This document shows, one piece after another, positions 50,806 through 59,219 of a stretch of DNA of 64,000 nt. How positions within the stretch are numbered: position 1 is the stretch's first letter; each line of letters begins with the position of its first letter. Below the pieces are notes generated by a model. That model was not told where the DNA came from and searched no databases. It saw only the letters and a list, made by a program, of their open reading frames with translations. The stretch is taken from the NCBI RefSeq assembly GCF_002802905.1, contig NZ_PEBK01000003.1, forward strand, positions 229,384 to 293,383, given 5' to 3'. Made by a program: the position numbers and the translations under genes. Source of the stretch: Bifidobacterium simiarum (GTDB taxonomy: Bacteria > Actinomycetota > Actinomycetes > Actinomycetales > Bifidobacteriaceae).

Positions 50806-50930
50806 AGCCCCACACGGGGGCCGGCGAGCGCGGGCGCGCGGACTTCTGCACCGAATATGCGGAATATGGCGATATCGGTGCGGGCGTCCGACCCGGCTCT
50901 TCCGGCCCCGTCCCGTCCGGGCCGAGCGCG

Positions 50931-52001
50931 CTATTCGCGCACGACGAGGGCGAGCAGACGGCCTTCGTGCTCCTTGTGGCTGAGCGTGGCCCGGCGATGC
51001 GAGAACCACAGCGGGTTCTCCAGCGTGCACAGGCTGTGGCGGATCGCGCCGATGCGCTCGTGCAGCTCCGGGTCGCCCTCATTGTCGGCACGGCACAGGT
51101 CGGCGAGCTCCGCATCTTCGGCGAGGTACTGCGTGGCCGCGTTGACGCGACGCATCGAATCGGCCACCTGATTCACGCCGGCGAACGCCAGATCGATCAT
51201 CGCGGCCTCGGCGATGTCGATGCCCGCGCCGCCGAAGCGGGTCGTGGTCTTCGTCAGCGGGAAGCGCTTCTGGAAGTCCTCGGCGATCTCGTCGCCCACC
51301 TCATAGCATTCGCCGCAGATGCGCGGGCCGAGCGTGGCCACGATGTTCTCGCGCTTCGCCCCCTTCTTCACCATGAGGTCGACCGTCTCCTCGATCACGC
51401 CCCGCTGGAGTCCGCGGCGGCCGCAATGGGCGGCGCCGATCACGCCGGAGATCGGGTCGGCGAACAGCACCGGCAGGCAGTCGGCGGCGAACATGCCCAG
51501 CGCCACGCCCTTGCGGGTCGTGACCTGGCCGTCCGCCTCGATGCGCTGGGCGGCGCGCTCCTCGTCGATCTGCGTGCCGGAGGCGTCGAAGCCGTAGGGG
51601 GCGTTGTCGCGGTAGAGGTCGTCCACGTCCACGGCCTTGGCGGAATGCACCTGACCGACCAGCGACAGCTTCGCGCCGATCTCCTCGGCCAGCGCCGTAC
51701 GGTTCGCCTCGATCGCGGCCGGATCGTCGCCTCCGCGGCCGCCGAGGTTCAACGCCGCGTAGTCGCCCTGCGAGATACCGCCGAGACGCGTGGTGTACAC
51801 CACCTTGATGCCGGGGGCCAGCGGAATCGGAATGGTCACCGGTACCGGACGGCCGTCCTCGTAATGATCGGGGATGGTGTTGCTGTTGAGGATGTTCGCG
51901 TCCGGATCGGCGGGATTGGGGACGGTGAGCGGGTTGACGTTCGGATCGCTTGGTGAATTGGTGTTTGATGAATTGGTGTTTGATGAATCGGTGTTGGTCA
52001 T
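50931..52001 (-). CDS. YfiH/PgeF-family (laccase-domain) purine nucleoside phosphorylase or cell-wall editing enzyme
   Basis: A 356-residue protein of the copper-oxidase-4/YfiH family. Motifs are VGQVHSAKAV near residue 115, FAADCLPVLF near 170, IGAAHCGRRG near 186 and LGPRICGECYEVG near 222, giving the His/Cys/His metal site. Family members have been described as purine nucleoside phosphorylases with zinc and, in E. coli, as a peptidoglycan editing factor. The first 40 residues are an Asn/Ser/Pro-rich tail with SNTNS repeats from a 15-bp tandem (51955-51984). ATG 52001 follows AAGAAGG. It precedes ispD on the same strand. Confidence 0.85.
   Translation of the reverse strand: MTNTDSSNTNSSNTNSPSDPNVNPLTVPNPADPDANILNSNTIPDHYEDGRPVPVTIPIPLAPGIKVVYTTRLGGISQGDYAALNLGGRGGDDPAAIEANRTALAEEIGAKLSLVGQVHSAKAVDVDDLYRDNAPYGFDASGTQIDEERAAQRIEADGQVTTRKGVALGMFAADCLPVLFADPISGVIGAAHCGRRGLQRGVIEETVDLMVKKGAKRENIVATLGPRICGECYEVGDEIAEDFQKRFPLTKTTTRFGGAGIDIAEAAMIDLAFAGVNQVADSMRRVNAATQYLAEDAELADLCRADNEGDPELHERIGAIRHSLCTLENPLWFSHRRATLSHKEHEGRLLALVVRE
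51955..51984. repeat. 15-bp tandem repeat in the 5' end of the YfiH-type gene
   Basis: Two exact copies of GAATTGGTGTTTGAT with a diverged third, encoding SNTNS units. In frame and close to the start, as in the genes at 28750 and 53902. Confidence 0.8.
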
Positions 52002-52070
52002 GATGCCTTCTTAGATGATGGAACTCAATACGTGGTGGTGCTTCTGCCGGATGGACAGTCCGGTAGGCTT

Positions 52071-52118
52071 GACCACCCCCAGTCGACTTCGCCGACAGCC
52101 CCCGCCGGCGGGGGCGGA
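52071..52118. repeat. REP-like element, type C
   Basis: GACCACCCCCAGTC followed by a GTCGACTTCGCCGAC stem and a CCCCCGCCGGCGGGGG stem. It is a relative of 35201-35307. Confidence 0.6.
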
Positions 52119-52156
52119 GAATCGGATGCCGGCGGGGGCGGTATGACGACGGGCGA

Positions 52157-53902
52157 TCAGGCGGCCTTGAGCGTGGGCTTCTTGGTGCGCGAGCGCATGG
52201 CGGCGTTGACCGGCACCTCGTGCGGGCAGGGCATGGAGAACACGCGCGCGGGATGGTTGATCTCGGCGACCGGCACGCCGTCGGCGTCCTCCAGACCGTC
52301 GTCGGGCACGACGTAGACAAGCGGGGCCTCCCCCGGCAGCACGAATTCGACGGTCTGGCCGGGTTCGATCTTGTTGCGGGCCATGATGGTCACGCGGCCA
52401 CCGCGCTCGGCGCTCCACGAGATCACTTCGCCGACGACCAGCCATGAGCGGAAGTAGGCGGAGCGATCGGTGTTCTGCGTCACCTTGTGTTCCGGATAGT
52501 AGAACCCGGTGGAGTAGTCGCGGTGGGCCACCTTGTCGGGCTCCTCGATCAGCCATTCGGGCAGATCGACCGGCGGCGCCGGACGGCACTTCGCGTGGTG
52601 CCATCCTTCGGGCAGCACCTCCTCGCGAGTATTCGACTTGCGTCGGGTGGATCGGGCGCGGTAGCTCAGTTCGTCGAGCTTCGCCCCGCCGGCGGAACGC
52701 GCGGCGGCATCCTCCACGGGCACGGTCTTCTCCGCGGCTGTGGTCTCCCCGACGACGAGCTCGGACGCGACTGTGGTCTCCCCCTCCGCTCCTTCGACCG
52801 GCGGCTCCCCGGGCATGCCGGCGAACGCCTTGTCGGCATTGCGCTCGATCGCGTCGTCGGCGGTCTCCTCGAAATCGGGGTCGCCCGGACGGATCACGCG
52901 GTCATGGAACGGCTTGAGCACGGTGCCATCGGCGGATTCGAATCCGCGCTGCACCATGTATTCGTTGACCGCGGTCTTGTAGGCGTTGGTCATCGCCGCC
53001 ACGTAGTAGGCGCTCTTCGACCGTCCTTCGATCTTGAGGCTGCTGGCGCCCGAGTCGATCAGATCGTCGATGTGCTCGAGCATGTTCATGTCCTGCGAGT
53101 TGAACAGGTACGCGCCCTCCTCGGTCTGTTCGATCGGGAAGTACTGGCCGGGACGCTTCTCCTCCACGATCGAGTACTTCCACCGGCACGGCTGCGCGCA
53201 TTCGCCGTGGTTGCCGTCGCGGCCGGTCAGGTAGTTGGAGAACAGGCAGCGTCCGGAGAACGCCATGCACATGGCGCCGTGCACGAAGCATTCGATGTCC
53301 ATGTCGTCGGGGATGCGGGCGCGGATGTCACGCACGGCCTGCAGATCCATCTCGCGGGCGAGCACCACGCGGCGGGCCCCGAACTCGTAGAGGGCCTGCG
53401 CGGCGCCGTAGTTGGTGACGCCGGCCTGCGTGCTCACATGCAGTTCGAGGTCGGGGGCGATCTGATGGGCCATCATCATCACGCCGATGTCGGTGACGAT
53501 CAGCGCGTCGATGCCGGTGTCCTTGAGCTGGCCGATGTAGTCGCGGATCGCCTCGACCTCGGCGTTGCGCGGCAGCACGTTGAGCGTGACGTACACGCGC
53601 GAGCCGACGGCGTGGGCGTAGCGGGCGCCCTCCTCGAAGTCGGCGAGGCTGAGGTTTCGCGGGGCGCTTCTCATGCCGAAAGCCTTGCCGCCGCAGTAGA
53701 CGGCGTCCGCGCCGTAGTCGACGGCGGTCTTGAGCCCGCGAAGGTTGCCGGCGGGGGCCAGCACCTCGGGCCGGTGACGGCGACGGAGTCCGGCCGCCAT
53801 GGGTACGGATACGGGCGCCGACACGGACATGGACACGGACGAGGTCGGGGAATCCAAAGTCGGGGAATCCAAGGTGTTCAGGGGTTCAGTTGATGAAGTC
53901 AT
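52157..53902 (-). CDS. U32-family peptidase-like protein (tRNA/rRNA hydroxylation type)
   Basis: A 581-residue member of the U32 family. The N-terminal barrel starts PEVLAPAGNLRGLKTAVDYGADAVYCGG and contains RNLSLADFEEGA. A Cys cluster (CMAFSGRCLFSNY, ECAQPCRW) is expected to bind an iron-sulfur cluster, and EGRSKSAYYVA follows. Members such as TrhP/RlhA are needed for hydroxylation of RNA bases, and others have been called collagenases. A polar insert of about 80 residues near 350-430 separates the core from the C-terminal beta domain. The N-terminal extension has TLDSP repeats from a 15-bp tandem (53844-53873). No terminator is clear. Confidence 0.87.
   Translation of the reverse strand: MTSSTEPLNTLDSPTLDSPTSSVSMSVSAPVSVPMAAGLRRRHRPEVLAPAGNLRGLKTAVDYGADAVYCGGKAFGMRSAPRNLSLADFEEGARYAHAVGSRVYVTLNVLPRNAEVEAIRDYIGQLKDTGIDALIVTDIGVMMMAHQIAPDLELHVSTQAGVTNYGAAQALYEFGARRVVLAREMDLQAVRDIRARIPDDMDIECFVHGAMCMAFSGRCLFSNYLTGRDGNHGECAQPCRWKYSIVEEKRPGQYFPIEQTEEGAYLFNSQDMNMLEHIDDLIDSGASSLKIEGRSKSAYYVAAMTNAYKTAVNEYMVQRGFESADGTVLKPFHDRVIRPGDPDFEETADDAIERNADKAFAGMPGEPPVEGAEGETTVASELVVGETTAAEKTVPVEDAAARSAGGAKLDELSYRARSTRRKSNTREEVLPEGWHHAKCRPAPPVDLPEWLIEEPDKVAHRDYSTGFYYPEHKVTQNTDRSAYFRSWLVVGEVISWSAERGGRVTIMARNKIEPGQTVEFVLPGEAPLVYVVPDDGLEDADGVPVAEINHPARVFSMPCPHEVPVNAAMRSRTKKPTLKAA
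53844..53873. repeat. 15-bp tandem repeat in the 5' end of the U32 gene
   Basis: Two near-exact copies of GTCGGGGAATCCAAA encoding TLDSP units, in frame and within 20 codons of the start. Confidence 0.75.
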
Positions 53903-53977
53903 AGCAATAGGTCAGTCTAGCCGAACCACCGGGAAGACCGGTTCTCCGGGGATCCGGACTGTCCCAACCGGTTTCAT

Positions 53978-54031
53978 GGTCAATCCAAGCTTGAAGAGCC
54001 CGATTTCGGTGTCTTCAAGCTTGCTTTGACC
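53978..54031. repeat. Inverted repeat between the LysE and U32 genes
   Basis: Twenty-base arms (53978-53997, 54012-54031) with two mismatches and a 14-base loop. It lies directly downstream of the LysE-type gene and may end its transcript, although no T run follows leftward. Confidence 0.5.
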
Positions 54032-54066
54032 AAAAACCGTCGGAGAGACACCTCCTTACAGCACGA

Positions 54067-54741
54067 CTACAGCACGGCCATGGCGAATTCGACGAGCAGC
54101 TTGAGTCCGTAGATGATGATGACTGTGCCGCACACCTTGTTGAGCCCGTTGATGATCCTCGGGCTGAACCGATCGCGGAAGGCGGAGATCAGCAGGGTGA
54201 TGCCGATGAACCAGCCCACCGACGCGGTTTCGACGCCGGTGATGAACGGTGTGGACTGGGCCGCGGTGAGTGTGGCGCTGAACGCGCCGAGCATCAGCGT
54301 ACCGTCGATGATGGCCTGCGGATTGCACCAGGTGACCACGCAGGCGGTGGAGATGGTATGGCCGATGCCGTCGGACTTCGCGGTCGAGGCCAACGCCGAA
54401 TCCGACGCCGAAGCCTTCCGATCGACCGTCTGATGATCGGTCTCCGCCTTATGACCGGCGTCCGGCTTCGCCACGAGCAGACCCGCGCCGATGCGGATCA
54501 CCACCAGCCCGCCGATGGCCAGCACGCCCAGCTGCAGCCATTCGTAGCGCTGCATCAACGATCCGACGCCGAAGAAGCACGACAGCGACAGCGCCACCTC
54601 GAACACGATGACGATCAGCGCGGTCATCAACGCGCGGCGGCGGGTCTTGGTCAGCGCCGAATTGATGACGAACAGATTCTGCATGCCGATCGGCGCGATG
54701 TACGCCAGACCGACCGTCAGTCCCTGCAGATAGAACCCCAT
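54067..54741 (-). CDS. LysE/ArgO-type amino acid exporter
   Basis: A 224-residue membrane exporter of the LysE family. The N terminus FYLQGLTVGLAYIAPIGMQNLFVIN is typical of the lysine/arginine-exporting branch. The expected six spans are split by a polar loop near residues 95-120, and WCNPQAIIDG near 140 is conserved in the family. ATG 54741 follows GGAGGAG; the frame continues upstream without similarity. It is divergent from a MocR regulator, with repeated CCAACCA sites between them, a common pairing for MocR control. Confidence 0.88.
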   Translation of the reverse strand: MGFYLQGLTVGLAYIAPIGMQNLFVINSALTKTRRRALMTALIVIVFEVALSLSCFFGVGSLMQRYEWLQLGVLAIGGLVVIRIGAGLLVAKPDAGHKAETDHQTVDRKASASDSALASTAKSDGIGHTISTACVVTWCNPQAIIDGTLMLGAFSATLTAAQSTPFITGVETASVGWFIGITLLISAFRDRFSPRIINGLNKVCGTVIIIYGLKLLVEFAMAVL

Positions 54742-55033
54742 GGCACAAACTCCTCCGATGCCCGCGAGCGCTTCTGGCTCTGCGCGGCGCACCCATCCAA
54801 GTATATTTGGCTGGCCTATTGAGAGCCAACCAAAATAATTGTTCACTATCGCTTCACTTGCGGGAAATCATATGGTTCACAACGTCTCCCGCCTATCCAG
54901 ACCTTTATTCTAAGGAGTGACCCGCAATAGACAACCAGCCAAAAGGTGTGTGTACAATACAACCAAAACCACCAACCAATCACCGTACCGACCAACCAAA
55001 CCGTGCCGGTCGACCACAACCGGGGAGGAGACC
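54742..55033. promoter_or_regulatory. LysE/MocR divergent region with repeated CCAACCA sites
   Basis: At least six CCAACCA or CCAGCCA-like words and their complement occur here: TTGGCTGG and CCAACCAAAA around 54807-54838, and CAGCCAAAA, CAACCAAAA, CCAACCAA and CCAACCAAA between about 54930 and 55005. They are candidate MocR sites. No gene is seen. Confidence 0.6.
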
Positions 55034-56548
55034 ATGGCCCGACAGAAGCCGCTGATCATCGACTGGAAGCCGGAGCGCGGATCCGCCGTGCCGCTGGCCG
55101 AGCAGATCGTGCAGTACATGTGCCGTCAGGTCTCCAGCGGCGTATGGCCGATCGGGTCGCGACTGCCCTCCCAGCGTGCGATGGCCGAGGGGTTCGGCGT
55201 GAACCGGTCCACGGTGATCGCGGCCATCGAGGAGCTGACCGACTACGGGATCGTGGAGGGCATGCACGGGGCGGGTACGCGGATCGTCAGCAATACGTGG
55301 TCGCTGATGCTGCCCGGCGCCCCCGACTGGGCGGACTATGTGTCGTCCGGGTTCTTCAAGGCCAACAACGACACGATTCAGGCGATCAACCGTCTGGAAT
55401 TCGCGCCGAACATCGTCCGGCTCGGCACGGGAGAGATCGATCCGCGACTGTTTCCGCGGGATATGTGGCGGCGGGTGCTCGGCGAGGCCGCCGAGGAGAT
55501 CGAATCGCTGGGATACCCCGATCCGGCCGGATTGCCCGCACTGCGCGAGGCGATCGCCGCGCATATGCGCGCCACCGGCATCGACTGCAACGCCTCGCAG
55601 ATTCTGGTGACGTCGGGGGCATTGCAGGCGCTGCAGATGATTTCGGTGAGTCTGCTGTCGGCGGGGTCGACGGTGTTCGCCGAAGCGCCCAGCTACATCA
55701 AGTCGCTGCAGGTGTTCCAGTCCGCCGGCATGCATCTCGAGGGCGTGGACATGGACGATTCGGGGATCGTGGTCGACCGGCTGGCACCGATGGCCGAACG
55801 GCACCGCGGCGGCGAGGCGGTGCTGTACACGATCCCGACGAACCACAATCCCACCGGTGTGACCATGGACGAGCGGCGACGACGTGAACTCATCGAATGC
55901 TGCGTGGCGCATCGTCTGCCGGTGATCGAGGACGGTGCGTATCAGGACCTGTATTTCGACGACGAGAAGCCCATGCCGCTCAAGGCCATGGACGAGACCG
56001 GCATGGTGATCTACCTCGGCAGCGCGTCCAAGGCACTGGCCCCGGGACTGCGCATCGGATGGATCGTGGCGCCGGAGCCGATCGTGCAGCGGCTGGCCGA
56101 CGTGAAGATGCAGATGGACTACGGCGCGAGCACGCTTTCGCAGTGGGTGTTCACCCGGTTCCTCACCAGCGGGCTGTACGACGAGTATCTCGGTTCGCTG
56201 ACCGACGAACTGCGGCGGCGACGGGACGGCGCGCTGGATGTGCTGGAGCGATTGTTCGGAGCGGGCGCGGCGGGTTCGGGCTCCGGTTCGGGTTCCGGCT
56301 CCGGCGAACGCGTGACCGCGCACTGGAACACGCCGAAGGGCGGCTTCTACATCTGGCTGACCTTCGACCGCCCGATGCCGATGGGCAAGCTGTTCCAGAA
56401 GGCCGTGGAGGCCGGGGTGCTGCTCAATCCCGGCGACATCTACGATTTCGAGGGCGACAACTCCCTGCGCCTCTCCTACGCCTACACCACCCCCGAGGAG
56501 TTCGAGTCCGCCGCCACCACCCTAGCCCGCCTCGCCGCGGAGCTGTAG
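55034..56548 (+). CDS. MocR/PdxR-type regulator: GntR HTH fused to class I aminotransferase domain
   Basis: A 504-residue PLP-dependent regulator. Residues about 15-85 form the GntR winged HTH (PLAEQIVQYMCRQ, SRLPSQRAMAEGFGVNRSTV), followed by an aminotransferase fold. In it, TIPTNHNPTGVTM binds the cofactor, DGAYQDLYFD carries the conserved Asp/Tyr and LGSASKALAPGLRIGW contains the PLP-binding Lys. A Gly-Ser repeat occurs near residue 415. ATG 55034 follows GGGGAGGAG. Divergent from a LysE-type exporter, it probably activates that gene in response to an amino acid (inference). Confidence 0.9.
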   Translation: MARQKPLIIDWKPERGSAVPLAEQIVQYMCRQVSSGVWPIGSRLPSQRAMAEGFGVNRSTVIAAIEELTDYGIVEGMHGAGTRIVSNTWSLMLPGAPDWADYVSSGFFKANNDTIQAINRLEFAPNIVRLGTGEIDPRLFPRDMWRRVLGEAAEEIESLGYPDPAGLPALREAIAAHMRATGIDCNASQILVTSGALQALQMISVSLLSAGSTVFAEAPSYIKSLQVFQSAGMHLEGVDMDDSGIVVDRLAPMAERHRGGEAVLYTIPTNHNPTGVTMDERRRRELIECCVAHRLPVIEDGAYQDLYFDDEKPMPLKAMDETGMVIYLGSASKALAPGLRIGWIVAPEPIVQRLADVKMQMDYGASTLSQWVFTRFLTSGLYDEYLGSLTDELRRRRDGALDVLERLFGAGAAGSGSGSGSGSGERVTAHWNTPKGGFYIWLTFDRPMPMGKLFQKAVEAGVLLNPGDIYDFEGDNSLRLSYAYTTPEEFESAATTLARLAAEL

Positions 56549-56618
56549 GAGCCGCATGGACCGACAGGCCGGGCCATCGTCGGAGCGACCGGCATGTCTC
56601 CGTTACGTCTGATCATCG

Positions 56619-56676
56619 TCTTACTGTGTTCGTAAGCAAGTTGTGTACGAACAACTTGCTTACGAACACAGTAAGA
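56619..56676. promoter_or_regulatory. 26-bp-arm perfect palindrome upstream of the ATPase gene
   Basis: Perfect arms (56619-56644 and 56651-56676) with only six bases between them, ending 31 bases before the ATPase start. Each arm carries GTTCGTAAGCAAGTTGT. The AT-rich ends could also supply the promoter. It may be an operator for a multi-subunit repressor or a strong RNA hairpin. Confidence 0.75.
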
Positions 56677-56707
56677 TACGACAACAACGATCGGGAAGCG
56701 GAAAACC

Positions 56708-58132
56708 ATGGCATTCGTTGGACGAACTGAGGAACTGCAGACACTCGAATATCATTTTTCCCTGAACAAATTCCAGATGAGCGTCGTATACGGCCGCCGT
56801 CGCGTAGGCAAGACGGCCCTGATTGCCCGTTTCTGCGAGAACCATCGGGCGCTTTGGTTCACGGCCAAGGAACAGAGCGCCACGGCCAATCTGCGCGAAC
56901 TATCGCAGTCAATCCTCCGGTTCTTCAACGAACCGGGGTTTTCAGGAGGCTTCGCAAGCTGGGACGATGCACTCTCGTTCATCGTCGGCAAGGCCAAGGC
57001 CGATCCCGAACACCCATTCGTCTTCGTTCTGGACGAACTCCCCTATGCCGCCGCTGCCGAACCCTCGCTGCCATCGGCCCTGCAAATCGCCATCGATCAT
57101 TGGTTCAAGGACACCAACATCATGATGATCCTCTGCGGCAGCAATGAGGGCTTCATGGAAAGCAAGGTGCTGGGTTACAAGAGTCCGCTCTATGGACGAC
57201 GAAACGCGCAGATACGACTAAAACCGTTCGACCTGTTCGACGCCTGCAAACTCATGCCGGAGCAGGCCGACTGGCAAGACCGCATCCACTATTACGCGGC
57301 GTTGGGAGGCACTCCGTACTATCTGGAGCAGATCGATCCGGACATGTCGTTTCAGGAGAACATCCTATCGCGTTGTTTCAGTCAGAACGGCATCCTCTAT
57401 GAGGAGCCGATGATGCTGCTCCGGCAGGAGCTGCGCGAGCCCGCGTTGTACAGCTCCATTCTGGACGCGGTCGGCGCGGGACGGACCCGTCCCAAGGAGA
57501 TCGCCGAATACGCCGGAGTGGACGCCAATACCGTCGGCTCGTATCTTCGCACATTGGCCCAGCTCGGCATCATCGAACGGCTCGTGCCATTCGGAGAGGA
57601 TCCACATCATTCACGTAAGGGACTGTGGAAGATCAAGGACCCGTTCTTCGCCTACTGGTATCGGTTCGTCAGTCCCGCAAGCGCGCTGATCGACACTGGA
57701 TATGGCAAGGCCGCGGCCGCAACCGCTTCATCCGGCGAAGTGTTTGACACCTATGTGGGGCAGCAGTTCGAAACCATGTGTATGCAGTGGCTGCTGCGAC
57801 AGTGTGTGGAGCAGCATATCGACTTCCTGCCCAGCGCCTACGGCAAATGGTGGGGCAATGACCCGGCCAAGCGGGAACAGACGGATATCGATATCGTCAT
57901 GGCCGATTCGTTCAATCATCGGGTGCTGCTCGGCGAATGCAAATGGCGGGAGAGCCTGAACGAAACTGAAGCCATCGACAAGCTCAAGGCGCGGTCTCCC
58001 CTCATCAAGGAGAGGGGAGACCGTCTGTACTATCTGTTCACCAAGCGTCCCGCTTCCGAAAAGACCGCCGCGAAGGCGGAACTGGATCCGACCCTCACTA
58101 TCATCGATGCGGAGCGGATGCTCGGTCGGTAG
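56708..58132 (+). CDS. Archaeal-type AAA ATPase (ATPase_2) with C-terminal DUF234 nuclease-like domain
   Basis: A 474-residue protein. Residues 1-210 are a P-loop ATPase: FVGRTEELQTL, Walker A YGRRRVGKTAL near residue 29 and Walker B VFVLDELPYA near 108. A winged-helix segment near 260-310 (RTRPKEIAEYAGVDANTVGSYL) follows, and then a DUF234/PD-(D/E)XK-like domain with DIDIVMAD and LLGECKWRE. The family is common in archaea and host-associated anaerobes and its function is unknown; roles in defence or mobile elements are only suspected. ATG 56708 follows CGGGAAGCGG. It is preceded by a large palindrome, stands alone, and is less GC-biased than its neighbours. Confidence 0.85.
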   Translation: MAFVGRTEELQTLEYHFSLNKFQMSVVYGRRRVGKTALIARFCENHRALWFTAKEQSATANLRELSQSILRFFNEPGFSGGFASWDDALSFIVGKAKADPEHPFVFVLDELPYAAAAEPSLPSALQIAIDHWFKDTNIMMILCGSNEGFMESKVLGYKSPLYGRRNAQIRLKPFDLFDACKLMPEQADWQDRIHYYAALGGTPYYLEQIDPDMSFQENILSRCFSQNGILYEEPMMLLRQELREPALYSSILDAVGAGRTRPKEIAEYAGVDANTVGSYLRTLAQLGIIERLVPFGEDPHHSRKGLWKIKDPFFAYWYRFVSPASALIDTGYGKAAAATASSGEVFDTYVGQQFETMCMQWLLRQCVEQHIDFLPSAYGKWWGNDPAKREQTDIDIVMADSFNHRVLLGECKWRESLNETEAIDKLKARSPLIKERGDRLYYLFTKRPASEKTAAKAELDPTLTIIDAERMLGR

Positions 58133-58180
58133 CGAGACGCCTGAATCAGCGGGCGCGGATCAAACCCGGCATCGCCGCGG

Positions 58181-59047
58181 TCACGGCAGCTGGGCGAGGT
58201 CCTCGGCGGTGAGGTTGAGGTCGCCGGCCTTGAGGGAGTCGAGGATGGTTTCGGGGCGGTGGGCGCCGGGGATCACGAACATGTGGTCGCCCTTGGCGAG
58301 CTCCCAGGCGAGCACCACCTGCTGGTAGCTCACGCCGTACTTGGCCGCCACGGCGCGGAACGGGTCGAACTTCGAATCGTCGTAGGGGTGACGGTAGCCG
58401 CCGAGCGGGCTCCAGCACACGAACGCGATGCCCAGCTTCGCGCAGTAGTCGAGCGTGTCCTGCGTCTCCAGATGCACCGGCGAATACTGGTTCTGCACGG
58501 CGATGAGCTTGTCGCCGAGGATGCCGCGGGCGATGTCGAGCTGTTCGATGCTCACGTTGGAGACGCCGGCCCACTGGGCCACGCCCTCGTCCAACAGCTG
58601 CTTGATCGCCTCGATCGACTGATCGTACGGCACTTCGGGATCATGCCGGTGCATGTACAGCAGGTCGATCGAGTCCACGCCCAGCGCCAGCGCCGACTGC
58701 TTGCCGTATTCGATCAGATGCTCGGGCTTGCCGTCGCGAGGCCAGTCCGGCTTGCCGTCGGCCGTCCATGCGCGGCGCAGACCGATCTTGGTGGCCACGG
58801 TCACCTCATCACGCGGGCCGTTCCACGTCTCCAGCGCCTCGCGCGTCAGCTTCTCGCCGGTCTGCTCCTCCTCGCCGGGCGTGTAGTAGGCCCACGCGGT
58901 GTCGATGTGACGGCAGCCCGCATCCAGCGAGGCGTGCAGCGTCTCCAGTCCGACCGCATGTCCGCGATTGTTTTCGATGGTCAGCGGCATTTCGCCGTGG
59001 CCGATGGCCGTGGTGTCGAACGGCCCGAGATTGCGATGCATCACCAT
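58181..59047 (-). CDS. Aldo/keto reductase
   Basis: A 288-residue NAD(P)H-dependent oxidoreductase of the AKR superfamily. The usual catalytic tetrad is visible: Asp in HIDTAWAYY near residue 49 with Tyr four to five positions later, Lys in TKIGLRR near 87, and His in LLYMHRHDPE near 132. The late IPGAHRPETI segment fits cofactor binding. ATG 59047 follows AAGGAGC. It is separate from the LacI-GPH-GH2 set to its right, with a REP-like unit between them. Substrate unknown. Confidence 0.88.
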   Translation of the reverse strand: MVMHRNLGPFDTTAIGHGEMPLTIENNRGHAVGLETLHASLDAGCRHIDTAWAYYTPGEEEQTGEKLTREALETWNGPRDEVTVATKIGLRRAWTADGKPDWPRDGKPEHLIEYGKQSALALGVDSIDLLYMHRHDPEVPYDQSIEAIKQLLDEGVAQWAGVSNVSIEQLDIARGILGDKLIAVQNQYSPVHLETQDTLDYCAKLGIAFVCWSPLGGYRHPYDDSKFDPFRAVAAKYGVSYQQVVLAWELAKGDHMFVIPGAHRPETILDSLKAGDLNLTAEDLAQLP

Positions 59048-59156
59048 ATCCAGCTCCTTGTCGTGATTGCCGATCGTCTCGTCTCCATCTTGGCACGACA
59101 GCGGGATTCGATTGGCCTCGGTGAAGGATCAGCCACCCTCAGTCCGCAAAGCCGTG

Positions 59157-59204
59157 CCCCTCATCAGTCCGCGGAGCGGACAGCTTCCCCCAGAGGGGGA
59201 AGCC
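59157..59204. repeat. REP-like B unit
   Basis: A CCCCTCATCAGTCCG to GGGGGAAGCC unit, preceded by a short type C fragment (about 59131-59152). Confidence 0.75.
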
Positions 59205-59219
59205 CAAAATGAGATGCCC

